Shown: positions 34,770 to 44,028, counted from the stretch's first letter. The stretch: DNA of 64,000 nucleotides from an uncultured Eubacteriales bacterium (GCA_900317905.1 ONIN01000005.1:25502-89501), one strand, 5' to 3'. Program-made: numbers and translations. The notes: generated by a model not told the origin, from the sequence alone.

Positions 34770-35501
34770 TCATTCCTCCCGAATGGCTGTGAAAAATAGT
34801 CTGCCCCGGTCGCCCTGGGGCCCGTCCGGATGGGCCCGGACGTTGGTAAAGCCGCCCGCCGTGAGCAGCGCTTTCAGCTGCTCCGGGGTGTGGACGTATT
34901 CGATGTGCTCCTCGGACTCTCTGGTCCACATTTCTCCATCCCGCTCGAACAGATCCATCCCGAAGCGCATGACGCCCTCGCTCAGCTCCGCCCGCCAGAG
35001 ACAGAGCACGTCCTCCGTCTCGTCCACAAAGGTCTCTCCGTCCAGCGACTGAAAGGACTCCGGGGTGCGGATGTCGAAGATCAGCAGTCCGCCGGGCCGG
35101 ATGAACAGATGCAGCCGGTGCAGCACCTCCGGCAGCTGCTCCGGCGGCAGATAGTCGAATCCGTCCAGAGAGCAGTAGGCCGCGTCCACCGTGCCGTAGA
35201 GATCCAGTTCCTCTGCCGGTTGACATAACAACAGAGGCGGCACGCAGCCCTCGGGCAGGGAGAAGGCCTTCTCCTGGGCCTGCATGAGCATGTCGGGCGA
35301 GGCGTCGGCGGCAATCATCTCATAGCCACGCTCCGCCATCAGGCAGGTGAGCGTGCCGGTGCCGCAGCAGAGATCCAGCAGGGTGTGGATCGGGCCTGCC
35401 GCGGCACGAAAATGCAGCTCATAATAATCGGCGAAATCGGCGTAGTCCACGTCTCTGGTGAGCACGTCGTACCACGCGGCCAAAGGGCCGTAGGCGCTCA
35501 T
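34770..35501 (-). CDS. SAM-dependent class I methyltransferase
   Basis: A 243-residue protein with the SAM motif TLLDLCCGTGTLTCLMAERGYEMIAADASPDML and DAAYCSLDGFDYLPP (motif IV region). AYGPLAAWYDVLTRDVDYADFADYY at the N terminus resembles YqeM/YlmP-type small-molecule methyltransferases. The substrate is unknown. It overlaps the TrpR-like gene upstream by four bases. Confidence 0.85.
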   Translation of the reverse strand: MSAYGPLAAWYDVLTRDVDYADFADYYELHFRAAAGPIHTLLDLCCGTGTLTCLMAERGYEMIAADASPDMLMQAQEKAFSLPEGCVPPLLLCQPAEELDLYGTVDAAYCSLDGFDYLPPEQLPEVLHRLHLFIRPGGLLIFDIRTPESFQSLDGETFVDETEDVLCLWRAELSEGVMRFGMDLFERDGEMWTRESEEHIEYVHTPEQLKALLTAGGFTNVRAHPDGPQGDRGRLFFTAIREE

Positions 35502-35806
35502 TCGTCTTCCTTGGGGGCGTGCTTGCCCAGACGCTCGAACACCAGCTCATAGGCGCCGGTGCCGTACTGCAGAGAGCGGTTGACACGGCTGATGGTGGCG
35601 CTGGAGGCGCCGGTGCGCTCCAGGATGTCGCTGTAGATCATGCCGCTGTGGAGGAAGCCCGCCACCTGATAGCGCTGCTCCATGGCACGCAGCTCGTTGA
35701 CGGTGCACAAATCTTCCAGAAACTTTTGGCACTCCTCCGGCGTCTTTAAGGTAAGGATGGCTTCATACAGCTCCTCGCAGCGGTTGTCCTTGTTGCGTTT
35801 GTACAT
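35498..35806 (-). CDS. Second TrpR-like (YerC family) regulator
   Basis: A 102-residue paralogue of the protein encoded at 20157-20456. Both share the LEDLCTVxEL-x-AMxQR helix and the TGASSAT-(V/I)-SRVNR recognition helix, but the ligand-facing region differs (AGFLHSGMIYSDILER). It heads an operon with a methyltransferase, hslO and a transporter, so it may answer to a different ligand. Confidence 0.82.
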   Translation of the reverse strand: MYKRNKDNRCEELYEAILTLKTPEECQKFLEDLCTVNELRAMEQRYQVAGFLHSGMIYSDILERTGASSATISRVNRSLQYGTGAYELVFERLGKHAPKEDE

Positions 35807-35862
35807 ATGTTTTCCTCGCTTTCCTTTTTTCTCCTTTTTCGTGCTTTACTTTCGCACAGTAT

Positions 35863-35891
35863 ATCATAGCACATTACTGCGCGAAAATCAA
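35863..35891 (-). promoter_or_regulatory. Promoter of the second TrpR-like operon
   Basis: On the minus strand, TTGATT (35886-35891), a 17-base spacer and TATGAT (35863-35868). Confidence 0.65.
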
Positions 35892-35983
35892 ACCCGGAAG
35901 ATGGAAAAATTGAAAAACCTGCGGGAATCCGGTGCAGCCCTTGAAAAACCGCTCGATTTGTGTTGAAGTCACAATAAATATGC

Positions 35984-36012
35984 TTGCTTTTCCCATAGGA
36001 ATACGTTAAAAT
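35984..36012 (+). promoter_or_regulatory. Promoter of the nfeD-SPFH operon
   Basis: TTGCTT (35984-35989), a 17-base spacer and TAAAAT (36007-36012). Confidence 0.6.
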
Positions 36013-36050
36013 AGACACAAAGATGATTATAAGTTTGGGAGGGGAGATTT

Positions 36051-36530
36051 GTGAAAGTTATGATCGGCAGCCTCGTGCTGTCCATGCCGACGATCTGGAT
36101 CATCGCCATCATCGTGTTCGCGGTGGTGGAGGGAATGACCGCAGGTCTTGTGACCATCTGGTTCGCGCTGGGATCTCTGGCGGCGCTGCTGGCGTCACTG
36201 TTCGGGGCTCCGCTGTGGCTGCAGCTGGTGTGGTTCTTTGTGATCTCCGTGGCCACGCTGATCGCGACCCGCCCCCTGGCGAGAAAGTACATGAGCGGCA
36301 AAACCGAGGCCACCAACGCGGATATGTACGTGGGCAAGGAATGCGTCGTCACCGAGACCATCGACAACATCCGCGGCACCGGCGCCGTGAAGGTGGCGGG
36401 GAAGGTCTGGACCGCCCGCACCGAGGAGGACACCATCGTCCCCGAGGGCACCAAGGCCGAGGCCCTGCGCATCGAGGGTGTGAAGCTCATCGTGAAGCCG
36501 GTATCGGAAGTTCAAAACGGGGAAGTATAA
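36051..36530 (+). CDS. NfeD-family membrane protein
   Basis: A 159-residue protein with three N-terminal helices (IWIIAIIVFAVVEGMTAGLVTIWFALGSLAALLASL, then LVWFFVISVATLIATRP) and a C-terminal OB-fold NfeD domain (YVGKECVVTETIDNIRGTGAVKVAGKVWTAR). NfeD proteins partner SPFH proteins in membrane microdomains; such a gene lies 32 bases downstream. GTG 36051 follows GGGAGGGGAG. Confidence 0.88.
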   Translation: MKVMIGSLVLSMPTIWIIAIIVFAVVEGMTAGLVTIWFALGSLAALLASLFGAPLWLQLVWFFVISVATLIATRPLARKYMSGKTEATNADMYVGKECVVTETIDNIRGTGAVKVAGKVWTARTEEDTIVPEGTKAEALRIEGVKLIVKPVSEVQNGEV

Positions 36531-36562
36531 ACGGTATTATAATTATTTTTTAGAAGGAGGAT

Positions 36563-37465
36563 ATGAAAATGCCCTATGTACCGATTGTATTGATTGTCAT
36601 TGTACTGTTCATCCTGGTGCGCTGCATCAACATCGTGCCCCAGGCCAAGGCCTACGTGGTCACCTGGCTTGGCGCCTATAAGACCACCTGGGGTGTGGGC
36701 CTGCACTTCAAGGTGCCGTTCCTGGAGCGGATCGAAAAGCGCGTCAGCCTGAAAGAGCAGGTTGCGGATTTCCCGCCCCAGCCGGTTATCACCAAGGATA
36801 ACGTCACCATGCAGATCGACACCGTGGTCTACTATCAGATCACCGACCCGAAGCTCTACACCTACGGCATCGAGCGGCCGATCCTCGCCATCGAGAATCT
36901 CTCCGCCACCACCCTGCGTAACCTGATCGGCGATCTGGAGCTGGACCAGTGCCTGACCAGCCGTGACCTGATCAACTCCAAGATGCGGCAGATCCTGGAC
37001 GAGGCCACCGACCCCTGGGGCATCAAGGTCAACCGCGTGGAGCTGAAAAACATCCTCCCGCCCAAGGAGATCCAGCAGGCCATGGAGAAGCAGATGAAGG
37101 CCGAGCGTGAACGCCGCGAAGCCATCCTCCGCGCCGAGGGTGAAAAGCGCTCCGCCATTCTGGAGGCCGAGGGCGAGAAGGAGTCCGCGATCCTCCGCGC
37201 CGACGCCAAGAAGCAGCAGAAGATCCTGGAGGCCGAAGGTGAGGCCGAGGCCATCCTGGCCGTCCAGCGCGCCACCGCCGAGGGCATCCGCCTGCTCAAC
37301 GAGGCCGGCCCCACCGACGCGGTCATCAAGCTCCGCAGTCTGGAGGCCTTCGCCGCCGCAGCCGACGGCAAGTCCACCAAGATCATCATCCCCTCTGAGA
37401 TCCAGTCTCTCGCCGGTGTGGCCACCGGTCTCATGGAGACCCTCAAGGAGCCCAAGGGCGAATAA
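36563..37465 (+). CDS. SPFH/Band 7 membrane protein (QmcA/stomatin-like)
   Basis: A 300-residue protein. One N-terminal hairpin helix (VLIVIVLFILVRCINIV) is followed by the SPFH domain (GVGLHFKVPFLERIEKRVSLKEQV, DNVTMQIDTVVYYQITDP, LRNLIGDLELDQCLTSRD) and a long Glu/Lys/Ala coiled coil (about residues 175-245) with AEGEKRSAILEAEGE-type repeats. It should form large ring oligomers with NfeD and scaffold membrane proteins. Confidence 0.92.
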   Translation: MKMPYVPIVLIVIVLFILVRCINIVPQAKAYVVTWLGAYKTTWGVGLHFKVPFLERIEKRVSLKEQVADFPPQPVITKDNVTMQIDTVVYYQITDPKLYTYGIERPILAIENLSATTLRNLIGDLELDQCLTSRDLINSKMRQILDEATDPWGIKVNRVELKNILPPKEIQQAMEKQMKAERERREAILRAEGEKRSAILEAEGEKESAILRADAKKQQKILEAEGEAEAILAVQRATAEGIRLLNEAGPTDAVIKLRSLEAFAAAADGKSTKIIIPSEIQSLAGVATGLMETLKEPKGE

Positions 37466-37483
37466 TTCGTAATATCTTTTTTC

Positions 37484-37513
37484 GCGGGCTGGCGTCAGCC
37501 GGCCCGCTTTTTT
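37484..37513 (+). terminator. Terminator of the nfeD-SPFH operon
   Basis: Stem GCGGGCTGGC-GTCA-GCCGGCCCGC (37484-37507) and a run of T (37508-37513). Confidence 0.9.
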
Positions 37514-37530
37514 CAGGAGTCGATTAACCT

Positions 37531-39003
37531 ATGAAATTACCCTTTTTTAAGAAAAAGACCAAAGAACTGCCCGAGGGCTACACCAGACAGCAAATCATCC
37601 CCAAGGGCGTGTCCAGCGTGGTGCGTCCCAAGGAGGAGATCTACAAGACCGCCAGAATGCGCACCCGCGTGCCGGAGGAGTACAGCAAGATCGAGCTGCG
37701 GGAGGACGTGGCCGAGTTCCTGCGGCGGCACAACGCCTGCAGCGACCAGATCGACCGCATGGATCTGACCATGAAGCTCCACGCCGCCATGGAGGCGGGC
37801 CTCCGGGGAGAGAAGGGCGGTCTTGCCATGATCCCCACCTACCTCACCAGCATGGAGTCCCATGTGGTCAGCGAGGAGCCGGTGGCGGTTCTGGACGCCG
37901 GCGGCTCGAATCTGCGTGTTGCCCGCGTGATCTGGGACGGCGCCACCCCCCTGGTGGAGGAGGCCGAGACCATTCCGCTGCCCGGCAGCACCGAGCCCGT
38001 GACCTGGAGCAAGTTCATCAAACAGTGCGCTGATCTGCTGGAGCCCAGACTGGATGGCGTCAAGCGCGTGGGCATCTGCTTCTGCTATCCCGCCGAGGCC
38101 ACACCGGAGGGCGACCTGAAGGTTCTGTCCCTCTCCAAGGAAGTCACCATCACCGGCTGCAAGGGCAAGCTGGTCTGCGCCTCTCTGAACAAGGAACTGG
38201 AAAAGCGGGGCCACGAGGGCATCAGCTACACCGCTCTGAACGACACCGCCGCCGCCCTGATCCGCGGACGCACCAGCGTGCCGCCGCGCTACGGCTCCGA
38301 TTTCGCGGGCATGGTCATGGGCACCGGCGTCAACGCCGCCATCTCTCTGCCGGTGGAGCGGATCGAAAAGCTGGGACTGCCCGCCGACGGCACCCGCATG
38401 ATCGTGGACATGGAGGCAGGCTTCTTCTCCGACGTGCCCCAGAGCGATTTTGAGAAGCTGGTGGACGAGAAGAGCGAGGCCCCCGGCGTTTCCCGTCTGG
38501 AGAAGATGATCGGCGGCCGCTATCTGGGCGACATCGCCCGCTTTGCGCTGAAAGCAGCAGCCGAGGAGAACATGTTCGAGGACGAGCAGACCACCAAGCG
38601 GCTGAAGAATATGCGCACCCTCAGCATCGCCACCGCCGACAAGTTTGCCGACGATCCCTGGATGAGAGCCATTCCCGCCATGAAAGACGCCACCGAGAAG
38701 GACCTGACCACCGCTCAGCATATCATCATCGGTGTGCTGCGTCGCGCCGGCGCGGCAAGCACCTGCCTGGCCTCCGCCATCGCGAAGCTCTCCGGCCAGG
38801 GGCTCACCGACCGCTATAAGCCGGTAATCGTCAGCGTGGACGGCTCGGTCTACAACAAGAGCTTCTTCGTCCACGAGGAAGTCACCGAGGGCATGCAGGA
38901 GTTCGCCATCCAGGAGCTGAACATCTTCAGCATGTGCAAGGGCGTGGAGCACGCCACCCTGATCGGCACCGCCTGCGCCGCCGTCACCGAACAGCACGGC
39001 TGA
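37531..39003 (+). CDS. Hexokinase of the eukaryotic-type (PF00349/PF03727) fold
   Basis: A 490-residue cytosolic sugar kinase. LDAGGSNLRVARV is the phosphate-1 loop, MIPTYL and CFCYPAEATPEGDLKVLSLSKEV match the sugar-binding FPxxQxxxxxGxxxxWTKGF region, NDTAAALI carries the catalytic Asp, and MGTGVNAAI is the GTGTNA loop. VDMEAGFF corresponds to the NxEWG strand and EKMIGGRYLGDIARFAL to the EKMxSGxYLGE helix. The length is that of eukaryotic hexokinases, not of ROK or Glk kinases. The sugar specificity is unknown. It starts 18 bases after a terminator. Confidence 0.85.
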   Translation: MKLPFFKKKTKELPEGYTRQQIIPKGVSSVVRPKEEIYKTARMRTRVPEEYSKIELREDVAEFLRRHNACSDQIDRMDLTMKLHAAMEAGLRGEKGGLAMIPTYLTSMESHVVSEEPVAVLDAGGSNLRVARVIWDGATPLVEEAETIPLPGSTEPVTWSKFIKQCADLLEPRLDGVKRVGICFCYPAEATPEGDLKVLSLSKEVTITGCKGKLVCASLNKELEKRGHEGISYTALNDTAAALIRGRTSVPPRYGSDFAGMVMGTGVNAAISLPVERIEKLGLPADGTRMIVDMEAGFFSDVPQSDFEKLVDEKSEAPGVSRLEKMIGGRYLGDIARFALKAAAEENMFEDEQTTKRLKNMRTLSIATADKFADDPWMRAIPAMKDATEKDLTTAQHIIIGVLRRAGAASTCLASAIAKLSGQGLTDRYKPVIVSVDGSVYNKSFFVHEEVTEGMQEFAIQELNIFSMCKGVEHATLIGTACAAVTEQHG

Positions 39004-39035
39004 GAAAGCGTGAAAAACAAAACACAAAAAAGGGA

Positions 39036-39064
39036 TTGCTGAATGTTCGGATGTGGTATATAAT
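39036..39064 (+). promoter_or_regulatory. Promoter of the zinc-ribbon gene
   Basis: TTGCTG (39036-39041), a 17-base spacer and TATAAT (39059-39064). Confidence 0.7.
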
Positions 39065-39100
39065 GATTCTACCGTGATTCGAAACAAGGAGGAAGCCACT

Positions 39101-39337
39101 ATGAAATGTCCCAAGTGCGGCCATGAGATGGTCGTGGATGAGCATCGCAGATATGCGCTGCAGATGTGCTATGAGTGCGGTTACATCGAGGGCCGGATGG
39201 CAGATACCAAGGCTGAGAGCAACTTCAATCATCTGAAGAACCTCACCATGACGGAGGCCATTGCGTTTATCTCCAGAGGTCTGAACTTGAAGGAAGCCGA
39301 CGTCGCCAGATGGCTGGACGATCCCTTCAACGCCTGA
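39101..39337 (+). CDS. Small zinc-ribbon protein
   Basis: A 78-residue protein. C3, C6, C23 and C26 form a CxxC...CxxC zinc ribbon; the C-terminal half (NLTMTEAIAFISRGLNLKEADVARWLDD) looks like two helices, perhaps a helix-turn-helix-like module. It has its own promoter, strong RBS (AAGGAGG) and terminator, so it is a real expressed gene. Function unknown. Confidence 0.75.
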   Translation: MKCPKCGHEMVVDEHRRYALQMCYECGYIEGRMADTKAESNFNHLKNLTMTEAIAFISRGLNLKEADVARWLDDPFNA

Positions 39338-39345
39338 TAACCCAC

Positions 39346-39385
39346 AAAATCCCCGCCGGATGCATCCGGCGGGGATTTTGGTTTT
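39346..39385 (+). terminator. Bidirectional terminator (zinc-ribbon gene / lepA)
   Basis: A perfect 15-bp stem (39346-39360 with 39365-39379), TGCA loop and T-rich tail, between convergent genes. Confidence 0.9.
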
Positions 39386-39391
39386 TAAAGA

Positions 39392-41194
39392 TCAGCTGTC
39401 GAGCTTGAGGACCGCGAGGAAGGCCTCGGTGGGAATCTGCACCGTACCCAGCTGGCGCATCTTCTTTTTGCCTTCCTTCTGCTTTTCCAGCAGCTTTTTC
39501 TTTCTGGTGATGTCGCCGCCGTAGCACTTGGCCAGCACGTCTTTGCGGAGGGCCTTGACGGTCTCTCTGGCGATGATCTTGCCGCCGATGGCAGCCTGCA
39601 CCGGGATCTCGAAGAGCTGGCGCGGGATGTTCTCCTTCAGCTTTTCGCAGAGGCTTCTGGCTCTGCCGTAGGCCTTGTCCTTGTGGGCGATGAAGCTCAG
39701 CGCGTCCACCGGGTCGCCGTTTAAGAGCATGTCCACCTTCACCAGCTCGCTGGGGTGGTAGCAGCTGAACTCGTAGTCCAGGGAGGCGTAGCCTTTGGTG
39801 CGGGCCTTCAGCGTGTCGAAGAAGTTGTAGACGATCTCGTTGAGGGGCATCTCGTACTTCAGCTCCACCAGGCGGGTGTCCAGATACTGCATATCCTGAT
39901 ACTCACCGCGCAGATCCTGGCACAGCGGCATGATGTTGCCCACGAACTCCTGGGGCGTGATGATGCTCACGCTGACGAAAGGCTCCTCCGCCAGTTCGAT
40001 GCTGGCCGGATCGGGGTAGTTGTGGGGGTTGTCCACCATGACCACGCTTCCGTCGGTCTTGGTGATCCGGTAGATGACGCTGGGGAGGGTGGTGATCAGG
40101 TCGAGATCGAACTCCCGCTCCAGACGCTCCTGGATGATCTCCATGTGGAGCATGCCCAAAAAGCCGCAGCGGAAGCCGAAGCCCAGGGCGGCGGAGCTCT
40201 CCGGCTCGAAGGAGAGGGAGGCGTCGTTGAGCTTGAGCTTTTCCAGCGCGTCCCGCAGATCCGGGTATTTGGAGCCGTCCTCGGTGTAGATGCCGCAGTA
40301 GACCATGCTTCTGGCGGGGCGGTAGCCCGGCAGCGGCTCGGCGGCGGGATTGGAGACAGACGTGACCGTGTCGCCGACGCGGGTGTCGTCCACGTTCTTG
40401 ATGCTGGCGGTGAAGTAGCCCACATCGCCGCAGCCCAGCTCGTCGCAGGGATCCAGACCGATGGGACGCAGGTGGCCCACCTCCACGATCTTGTAGCTGG
40501 CGCCGGTGGCCATCATGCGGATCTCCATGTCCTTTTTGATGACGCCCTGCATCACGTGCACCAGCACGATCACGCCCCGATAGGCGTCATACTGGCTGTC
40601 GAACACCAGCGCCTGCAGCGGCGCGTCGGGATCGCCCTTGGGGGCGGGGATGTTGTCCACGATGCTGTCCAGCACTGCCTGAATGTTGATGCCCTGCTTG
40701 GCGCTGATCTCCGGCGCGTCCATGGCGGGGATGCCGATGATGTCCTCCACCTCGGTCTTGGTGCGGTGGGGGTCGGCAGCGGGCAGGTCAATTTTGTTGA
40801 TCACCGGCAGGATCTCCAGATCATGCTCCAGCGCCAGATAGGTGTTGGCCAGGGTCTGGGCCTCCACACCCTGGGAGGCGTCCACGATCAGCACCGCGCC
40901 TTCGCAGGCGGCCAGAGAGCGGCTCACCTCATAGTTGAAGTCCACGTGGCCCGGGGTGTCGATCAGGTTCAGGGTATAGTTCTCGCCGTTGCGGCTGTAA
41001 TTCAGACCCACGGCGCGGGCCTTGATGGTGATGCCGCGCTCCCGCTCCAGATCCATGTTGTCCAGAAGCTGGTCGGCCATGTCCCGCTGCTCCACCGCGC
41101 CGCAGAGCTCGATGAGCCGGTCGGACAGGGTGGACTTGCCGTGGTCGATGTGTGCGATGATGGAAAAATTACGAATGTGGTCCTGTGGGATCAT
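39392..41194 (-). CDS. lepA: Elongation factor 4 (LepA)
   Basis: A 600-residue translational GTPase acting on stalled or initiating ribosomes. G1 [11 protein letters not shown]2 ERGITIKA, G3 DTPGHVDF and G4 NKIDLP are intact. The EF4-specific C-terminal domain has the [43 protein letters not shown] signature. Its start overlaps the stop of an XRE-type regulator (ATGA), an unusual partner. Confidence 0.97.
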   Translation of the reverse strand: MIPQDHIRNFSIIAHIDHGKSTLSDRLIELCGAVEQRDMADQLLDNMDLERERGITIKARAVGLNYSRNGENYTLNLIDTPGHVDFNYEVSRSLAACEGAVLIVDASQGVEAQTLANTYLALEHDLEILPVINKIDLPAADPHRTKTEVEDIIGIPAMDAPEISAKQGINIQAVLDSIVDNIPAPKGDPDAPLQALVFDSQYDAYRGVIVLVHVMQGVIKKDMEIRMMATGASYKIVEVGHLRPIGLDPCDELGCGDVGYFTASIKNVDDTRVGDTVTSVSNPAAEPLPGYRPARSMVYCGIYTEDGSKYPDLRDALEKLKLNDASLSFEPESSAALGFGFRCGFLGMLHMEIIQERLEREFDLDLITTLPSVIYRITKTDGSVVMVDNPHNYPDPASIELAEEPFVSVSIITPQEFVGNIMPLCQDLRGEYQDMQYLDTRLVELKYEMPLNEIVYNFFDTLKARTKGYASLDYEFSCYHPSELVKVDMLLNGDPVDALSFIAHKDKAYGRARSLCEKLKENIPRQLFEIPVQAAIGGKIIARETVKALRKDVLAKCYGGDITRKKKLLEKQKEGKKKMRQLGTVQIPTEAFLAVLKLDS

Positions 41195-41514
41195 GGGTTC
41201 TCCTCCCCGGTCAGTGTATCCAGTGCGTCCTGGGCAAGCGCCGCAGAATCGGAAATGCTGCGGATGGCAAGCTTCAGCCGTTCCAGCTCCTCCGAGGGCG
41301 GCAACGGCGTTAAGCTGCGCCCCAGCATATAGTCCGCGCTGACGCCGTAATAGTCGCAGGCCTTGCAGACGAAGGCCAGCCCCGGCTCCCGCGCGCCGTT
41401 TTCATAGTGGCTCAAAAGGGCCTGGCTGATGCCAAGCTCCGCCGCGACGGTGCGCTGGCTGCGTCCGCTGTTTCTGCGGAGCGCAGACAGCACGTCGGAA
41501 AATTTGCGTTCCAT
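41191..41514 (-). CDS. XRE-family helix-turn-helix regulator
   Basis: A 107-residue protein. The HTH is [56 protein letters not shown] (residues 8-65), followed by a short Leu/Asp-rich helical tail. It is first in a two-gene transcript with lepA. Inverted repeats flank its promoter, suggesting autoregulation. Confidence 0.88.
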   Translation of the reverse strand: MERKFSDVLSALRRNSGRSQRTVAAELGISQALLSHYENGAREPGLAFVCKACDYYGVSADYMLGRSLTPLPPSEELERLKLAIRSISDSAALAQDALDTLTGEENP

Positions 41515-41529
41515 CGTTCCGTCTCCTTC

Positions 41530-41586
41530 TGATGCTTTGATTACAGATGGTATTATACCAACCGAAAATGCATTTGTAAAGCATCA
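41530..41586 (-). promoter_or_regulatory. XRE-lepA promoter flanked by a 9-bp inverted repeat
   Basis: On the minus strand, TTTACA (41575-41580), a 17-base spacer and TATAAT (41552-41557). TGATGCTTT (41530-41538) and AAAGCATCA (41578-41586) are perfect inverted copies, one over the -35 box and one just after the start point. Confidence 0.7.
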
Positions 41587-41602
41587 ACTTCGGCAAAATC
41601 AA

Positions 41603-41641
41603 ATGCTGCAAAAGGGCTGGGTCGCAGTCCTTTTACAGCAT
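41603..41641 (-). terminator. ppk1 terminator
   Basis: Arms ATGCTG and AAAAGG pair with CCTTTT and CAGCAT (41603-41641), seven bases after the ppk1 stop on the minus strand. Confidence 0.65.
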
Positions 41642-41648
41642 GGTTTTA

Positions 41649-43919
41649 TCATGAGAAAATGCTTTTCAGCCACAGCTTGAACCGCTGCCACAGGGTCAAC
41701 TCTACAGGAACTTCCTCCATGACGATCTCTGCCGGCTCCGGCTGGGGGATCGCGCGCACCGGCGCAGGCTCCGGTTCGGGTGCCGGTTTCGGCTGAGGAG
41801 ACGGCTCGATGACGCGCTTTTTGAAATAGTCCTGCAGGGCCGCCTGACTGATGAAGCTGCCTGCCGGCTCCGGACGGACATAACTGCCGTCGGGCTGGAG
41901 GATCCATGCCTTCCGGTTGTCCAGCCGCATGAATTCCAGAATGGCAAGCAGCTGTTCCCGGATGCTGCGGCTCTGTACCTCCACGAAGGCCTCCACCCGT
42001 CGGACCGTGTTCCGCTCCAGCAGGTCGCCGGAGCCGAAGAATACGCGAGTGGCGCCGCCGCGGCCGAAGACCAGGATCCGCTCGTGCTCCAGATACCTTC
42101 CGATGACACTGCGGATCTGGATGTGGTCGGTCTCACCCGGCACGCCGGGCTTCAAGCAGCAGATGCCGCGCACGAAGAGGGTGATCTCCGTCCCAGCCTT
42201 GGAGGCGGCGATCAGCGCGGACATCACCACCGGATCGTTCATAGAGTTGACCTTCAGCATGATCCGGCCGGCGCTGCCCAGCTTCGCCTGGGTGCCGATC
42301 TGCCGCACCAGCCAGGGACGGAAATCGTTGGGGGAGGTGACCAGCGATTTGGTCTCGTTTACCACTTCGCCCTTTTCCAGCGCCTGAAAGACGGCTTTTG
42401 CGTCCAGCCCCACCTGGGGGTCGGCGGTCAGCAGCATCAGATCCGTGTATTGCTCGGCGGTGGACTCGTTGTAATTTCCGGTGCCCACCTGCGTATAATA
42501 GATTGTCCCCCCGGGCACCCGCCGCTCGATCAGGCAGAGCTTGGCGTGGACCTTGTAGTCCGGCAGCCCGTAGCGGATCTCGCAGCCGGCGGACTCCAGC
42601 ATGCGGGAATAGTCGATGTTGTTCTGCTCGTCGAATCTGGCCCGCAGCTCCAGCACGCAGCGCACCCGCTTCCCCTGGCTGGCGGCATAGGCCAGCGCCG
42701 CGGCGATGCGGCTGCTGCCCGCCATCCGGTAGAGGGTGATGGAGATAGAGGCCACGTCCTCGGAATCTGCCGCCTCGTAGAGCAGATCCACGAAGGGGTC
42801 GATTCGCTGGTAGGGCAGGGCGATGAGGATGTCGTTGGTTTTTAGATATTCAAAATAGTCGCCTTTTTTCAGCTTTGAGACCTTCGAAGGCTCCGGCAGC
42901 TGCATCCGAAGACTCTGGGGGATCACGTCGGTGCCCAGCTTCTGCACAAAGCTGAGATCCAGCGGCAGCGCCATCCGGAAGATCCGCTCCTCCGGCAGCT
43001 TGAGTTCTGCGCGCACCAGCTCCACCATCCGCTCCGAGGCATCTTTCGAAAGCTGCGCACGCACTGGCTCCAGGCGTCTTCGCTGCCGCAGCAGACGCTC
43101 CATCACAGAGCGGAAGTCGGCGTCACAGTCGTCCATCACGTCCCCGGCGTCGATCTCGGCGTTCCGGGTGACTCGAACGAGGGCGGTCTCCTCCGGCTTC
43201 CGGTCGGAGAACAGGGTGTGGGCATAGCGGCGCACCAGCTCCGCCGTGGGGAGGATCTTCGTCGTCTCGTCCAGATGAAAGACGAAGTGTTTCGGCAGAT
43301 GCATGGTCGGCACCAGCCCGACGGCCCGGCGCTTGCCGTGACCCAGCAGCACCAGGGCGTAGATCTCTTTGTTCCGAAGGAAGGGCAGCGGCTGGCCCCG
43401 CTCGATGATCTGTGGCTGCAGCAGGGGGAGGAGCTCCTTAAACTTCTGCTTCACCAGCGCCTTGTCCACGTCGCTGAGCCGGTCGCAGTCCATCAGCTCC
43501 ACATGCTGCTTCTGAAGCGCCTGGCGGACGGTCTCATACTGCTGCTCCAGCAGCGGCAGCTGGTTTACAGTCTCTTCCGCGATGGCGTCCAGCTGCTCCG
43601 AGGGTGTCATGCCCGTGAGCCGGTCGCCCTTCCATGGATGCAGGGCGTTCCGGTCGGTGAGTCCGCCCACCCGCACCATATAAAACTCATCCAGATTCGT
43701 CCCGTAGATGGAGAGGAACTTCAGCCGTTCAAAGGGCGGCAGCGTTTCATCGGCGCTCTCCAGCAGAACCCGGCGGTTGAACTGCAGCCAGCTGAGCTCC
43801 CGGTTCAAAAACAGCTTCTGATCCGCGCTCAGTTCCTCCGGCTGAAACAGACTGCCGTCGTCCTCAGCCAGCATTTCCCGCAGCGCCTCTGCGCCGGGCA
43901 GAGCAGTCGCCTGTGCCAT
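41649..43919 (-). CDS. ppk1: Polyphosphate kinase 1
   Basis: A 756-residue enzyme that makes inorganic polyphosphate from ATP. The N domain has LFLNRELSWLQFNRRVL, and the catalytic C1 domain PYQRIDPFVDLLYEAADSEDVASISITLYRM with the phospho-His in PDYKVHAKLCLI. NYNESTAEQYTDLMLLTADP and MNDPVVMSALIAASKAGTEITLFVRGICCLKPGVPG follow. A Pro/Glu-rich tail (about residues 700-740) is extra. ATG 43919 has AAGGAGGGG upstream. No ppx lies nearby. Confidence 0.95.
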   Translation of the reverse strand: MAQATALPGAEALREMLAEDDGSLFQPEELSADQKLFLNRELSWLQFNRRVLLESADETLPPFERLKFLSIYGTNLDEFYMVRVGGLTDRNALHPWKGDRLTGMTPSEQLDAIAEETVNQLPLLEQQYETVRQALQKQHVELMDCDRLSDVDKALVKQKFKELLPLLQPQIIERGQPLPFLRNKEIYALVLLGHGKRRAVGLVPTMHLPKHFVFHLDETTKILPTAELVRRYAHTLFSDRKPEETALVRVTRNAEIDAGDVMDDCDADFRSVMERLLRQRRRLEPVRAQLSKDASERMVELVRAELKLPEERIFRMALPLDLSFVQKLGTDVIPQSLRMQLPEPSKVSKLKKGDYFEYLKTNDILIALPYQRIDPFVDLLYEAADSEDVASISITLYRMAGSSRIAAALAYAASQGKRVRCVLELRARFDEQNNIDYSRMLESAGCEIRYGLPDYKVHAKLCLIERRVPGGTIYYTQVGTGNYNESTAEQYTDLMLLTADPQVGLDAKAVFQALEKGEVVNETKSLVTSPNDFRPWLVRQIGTQAKLGSAGRIMLKVNSMNDPVVMSALIAASKAGTEITLFVRGICCLKPGVPGETDHIQIRSVIGRYLEHERILVFGRGGATRVFFGSGDLLERNTVRRVEAFVEVQSRSIREQLLAILEFMRLDNRKAWILQPDGSYVRPEPAGSFISQAALQDYFKKRVIEPSPQPKPAPEPEPAPVRAIPQPEPAEIVMEEVPVELTLWQRFKLWLKSIFS

Positions 43920-43956
43920 TCTGATCCCCTCCTTGATTCTGCGTTTGAATGCAATT

Positions 43957-43985
43957 ATTATAAATGCCCGAGCAGATCGTGTCAA
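43957..43985 (-). promoter_or_regulatory. ppk1 promoter
   Basis: On the minus strand, a perfect TTGACA (43980-43985), a 17-base spacer and a perfect TATAAT (43957-43962). Confidence 0.85.
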
Positions 43986-43999
43986 CTTTCGCCTTTTCC

Positions 44000-44028
44000 T
44001 TGCTTTTTTAACATTTGTGGTGTAAAGT
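44000..44028 (+). promoter_or_regulatory. Promoter of the flippase gene
   Basis: TTGCTT (44000-44005), a 17-base spacer and TAAAGT (44023-44028), divergent from ppk1. Confidence 0.45.
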
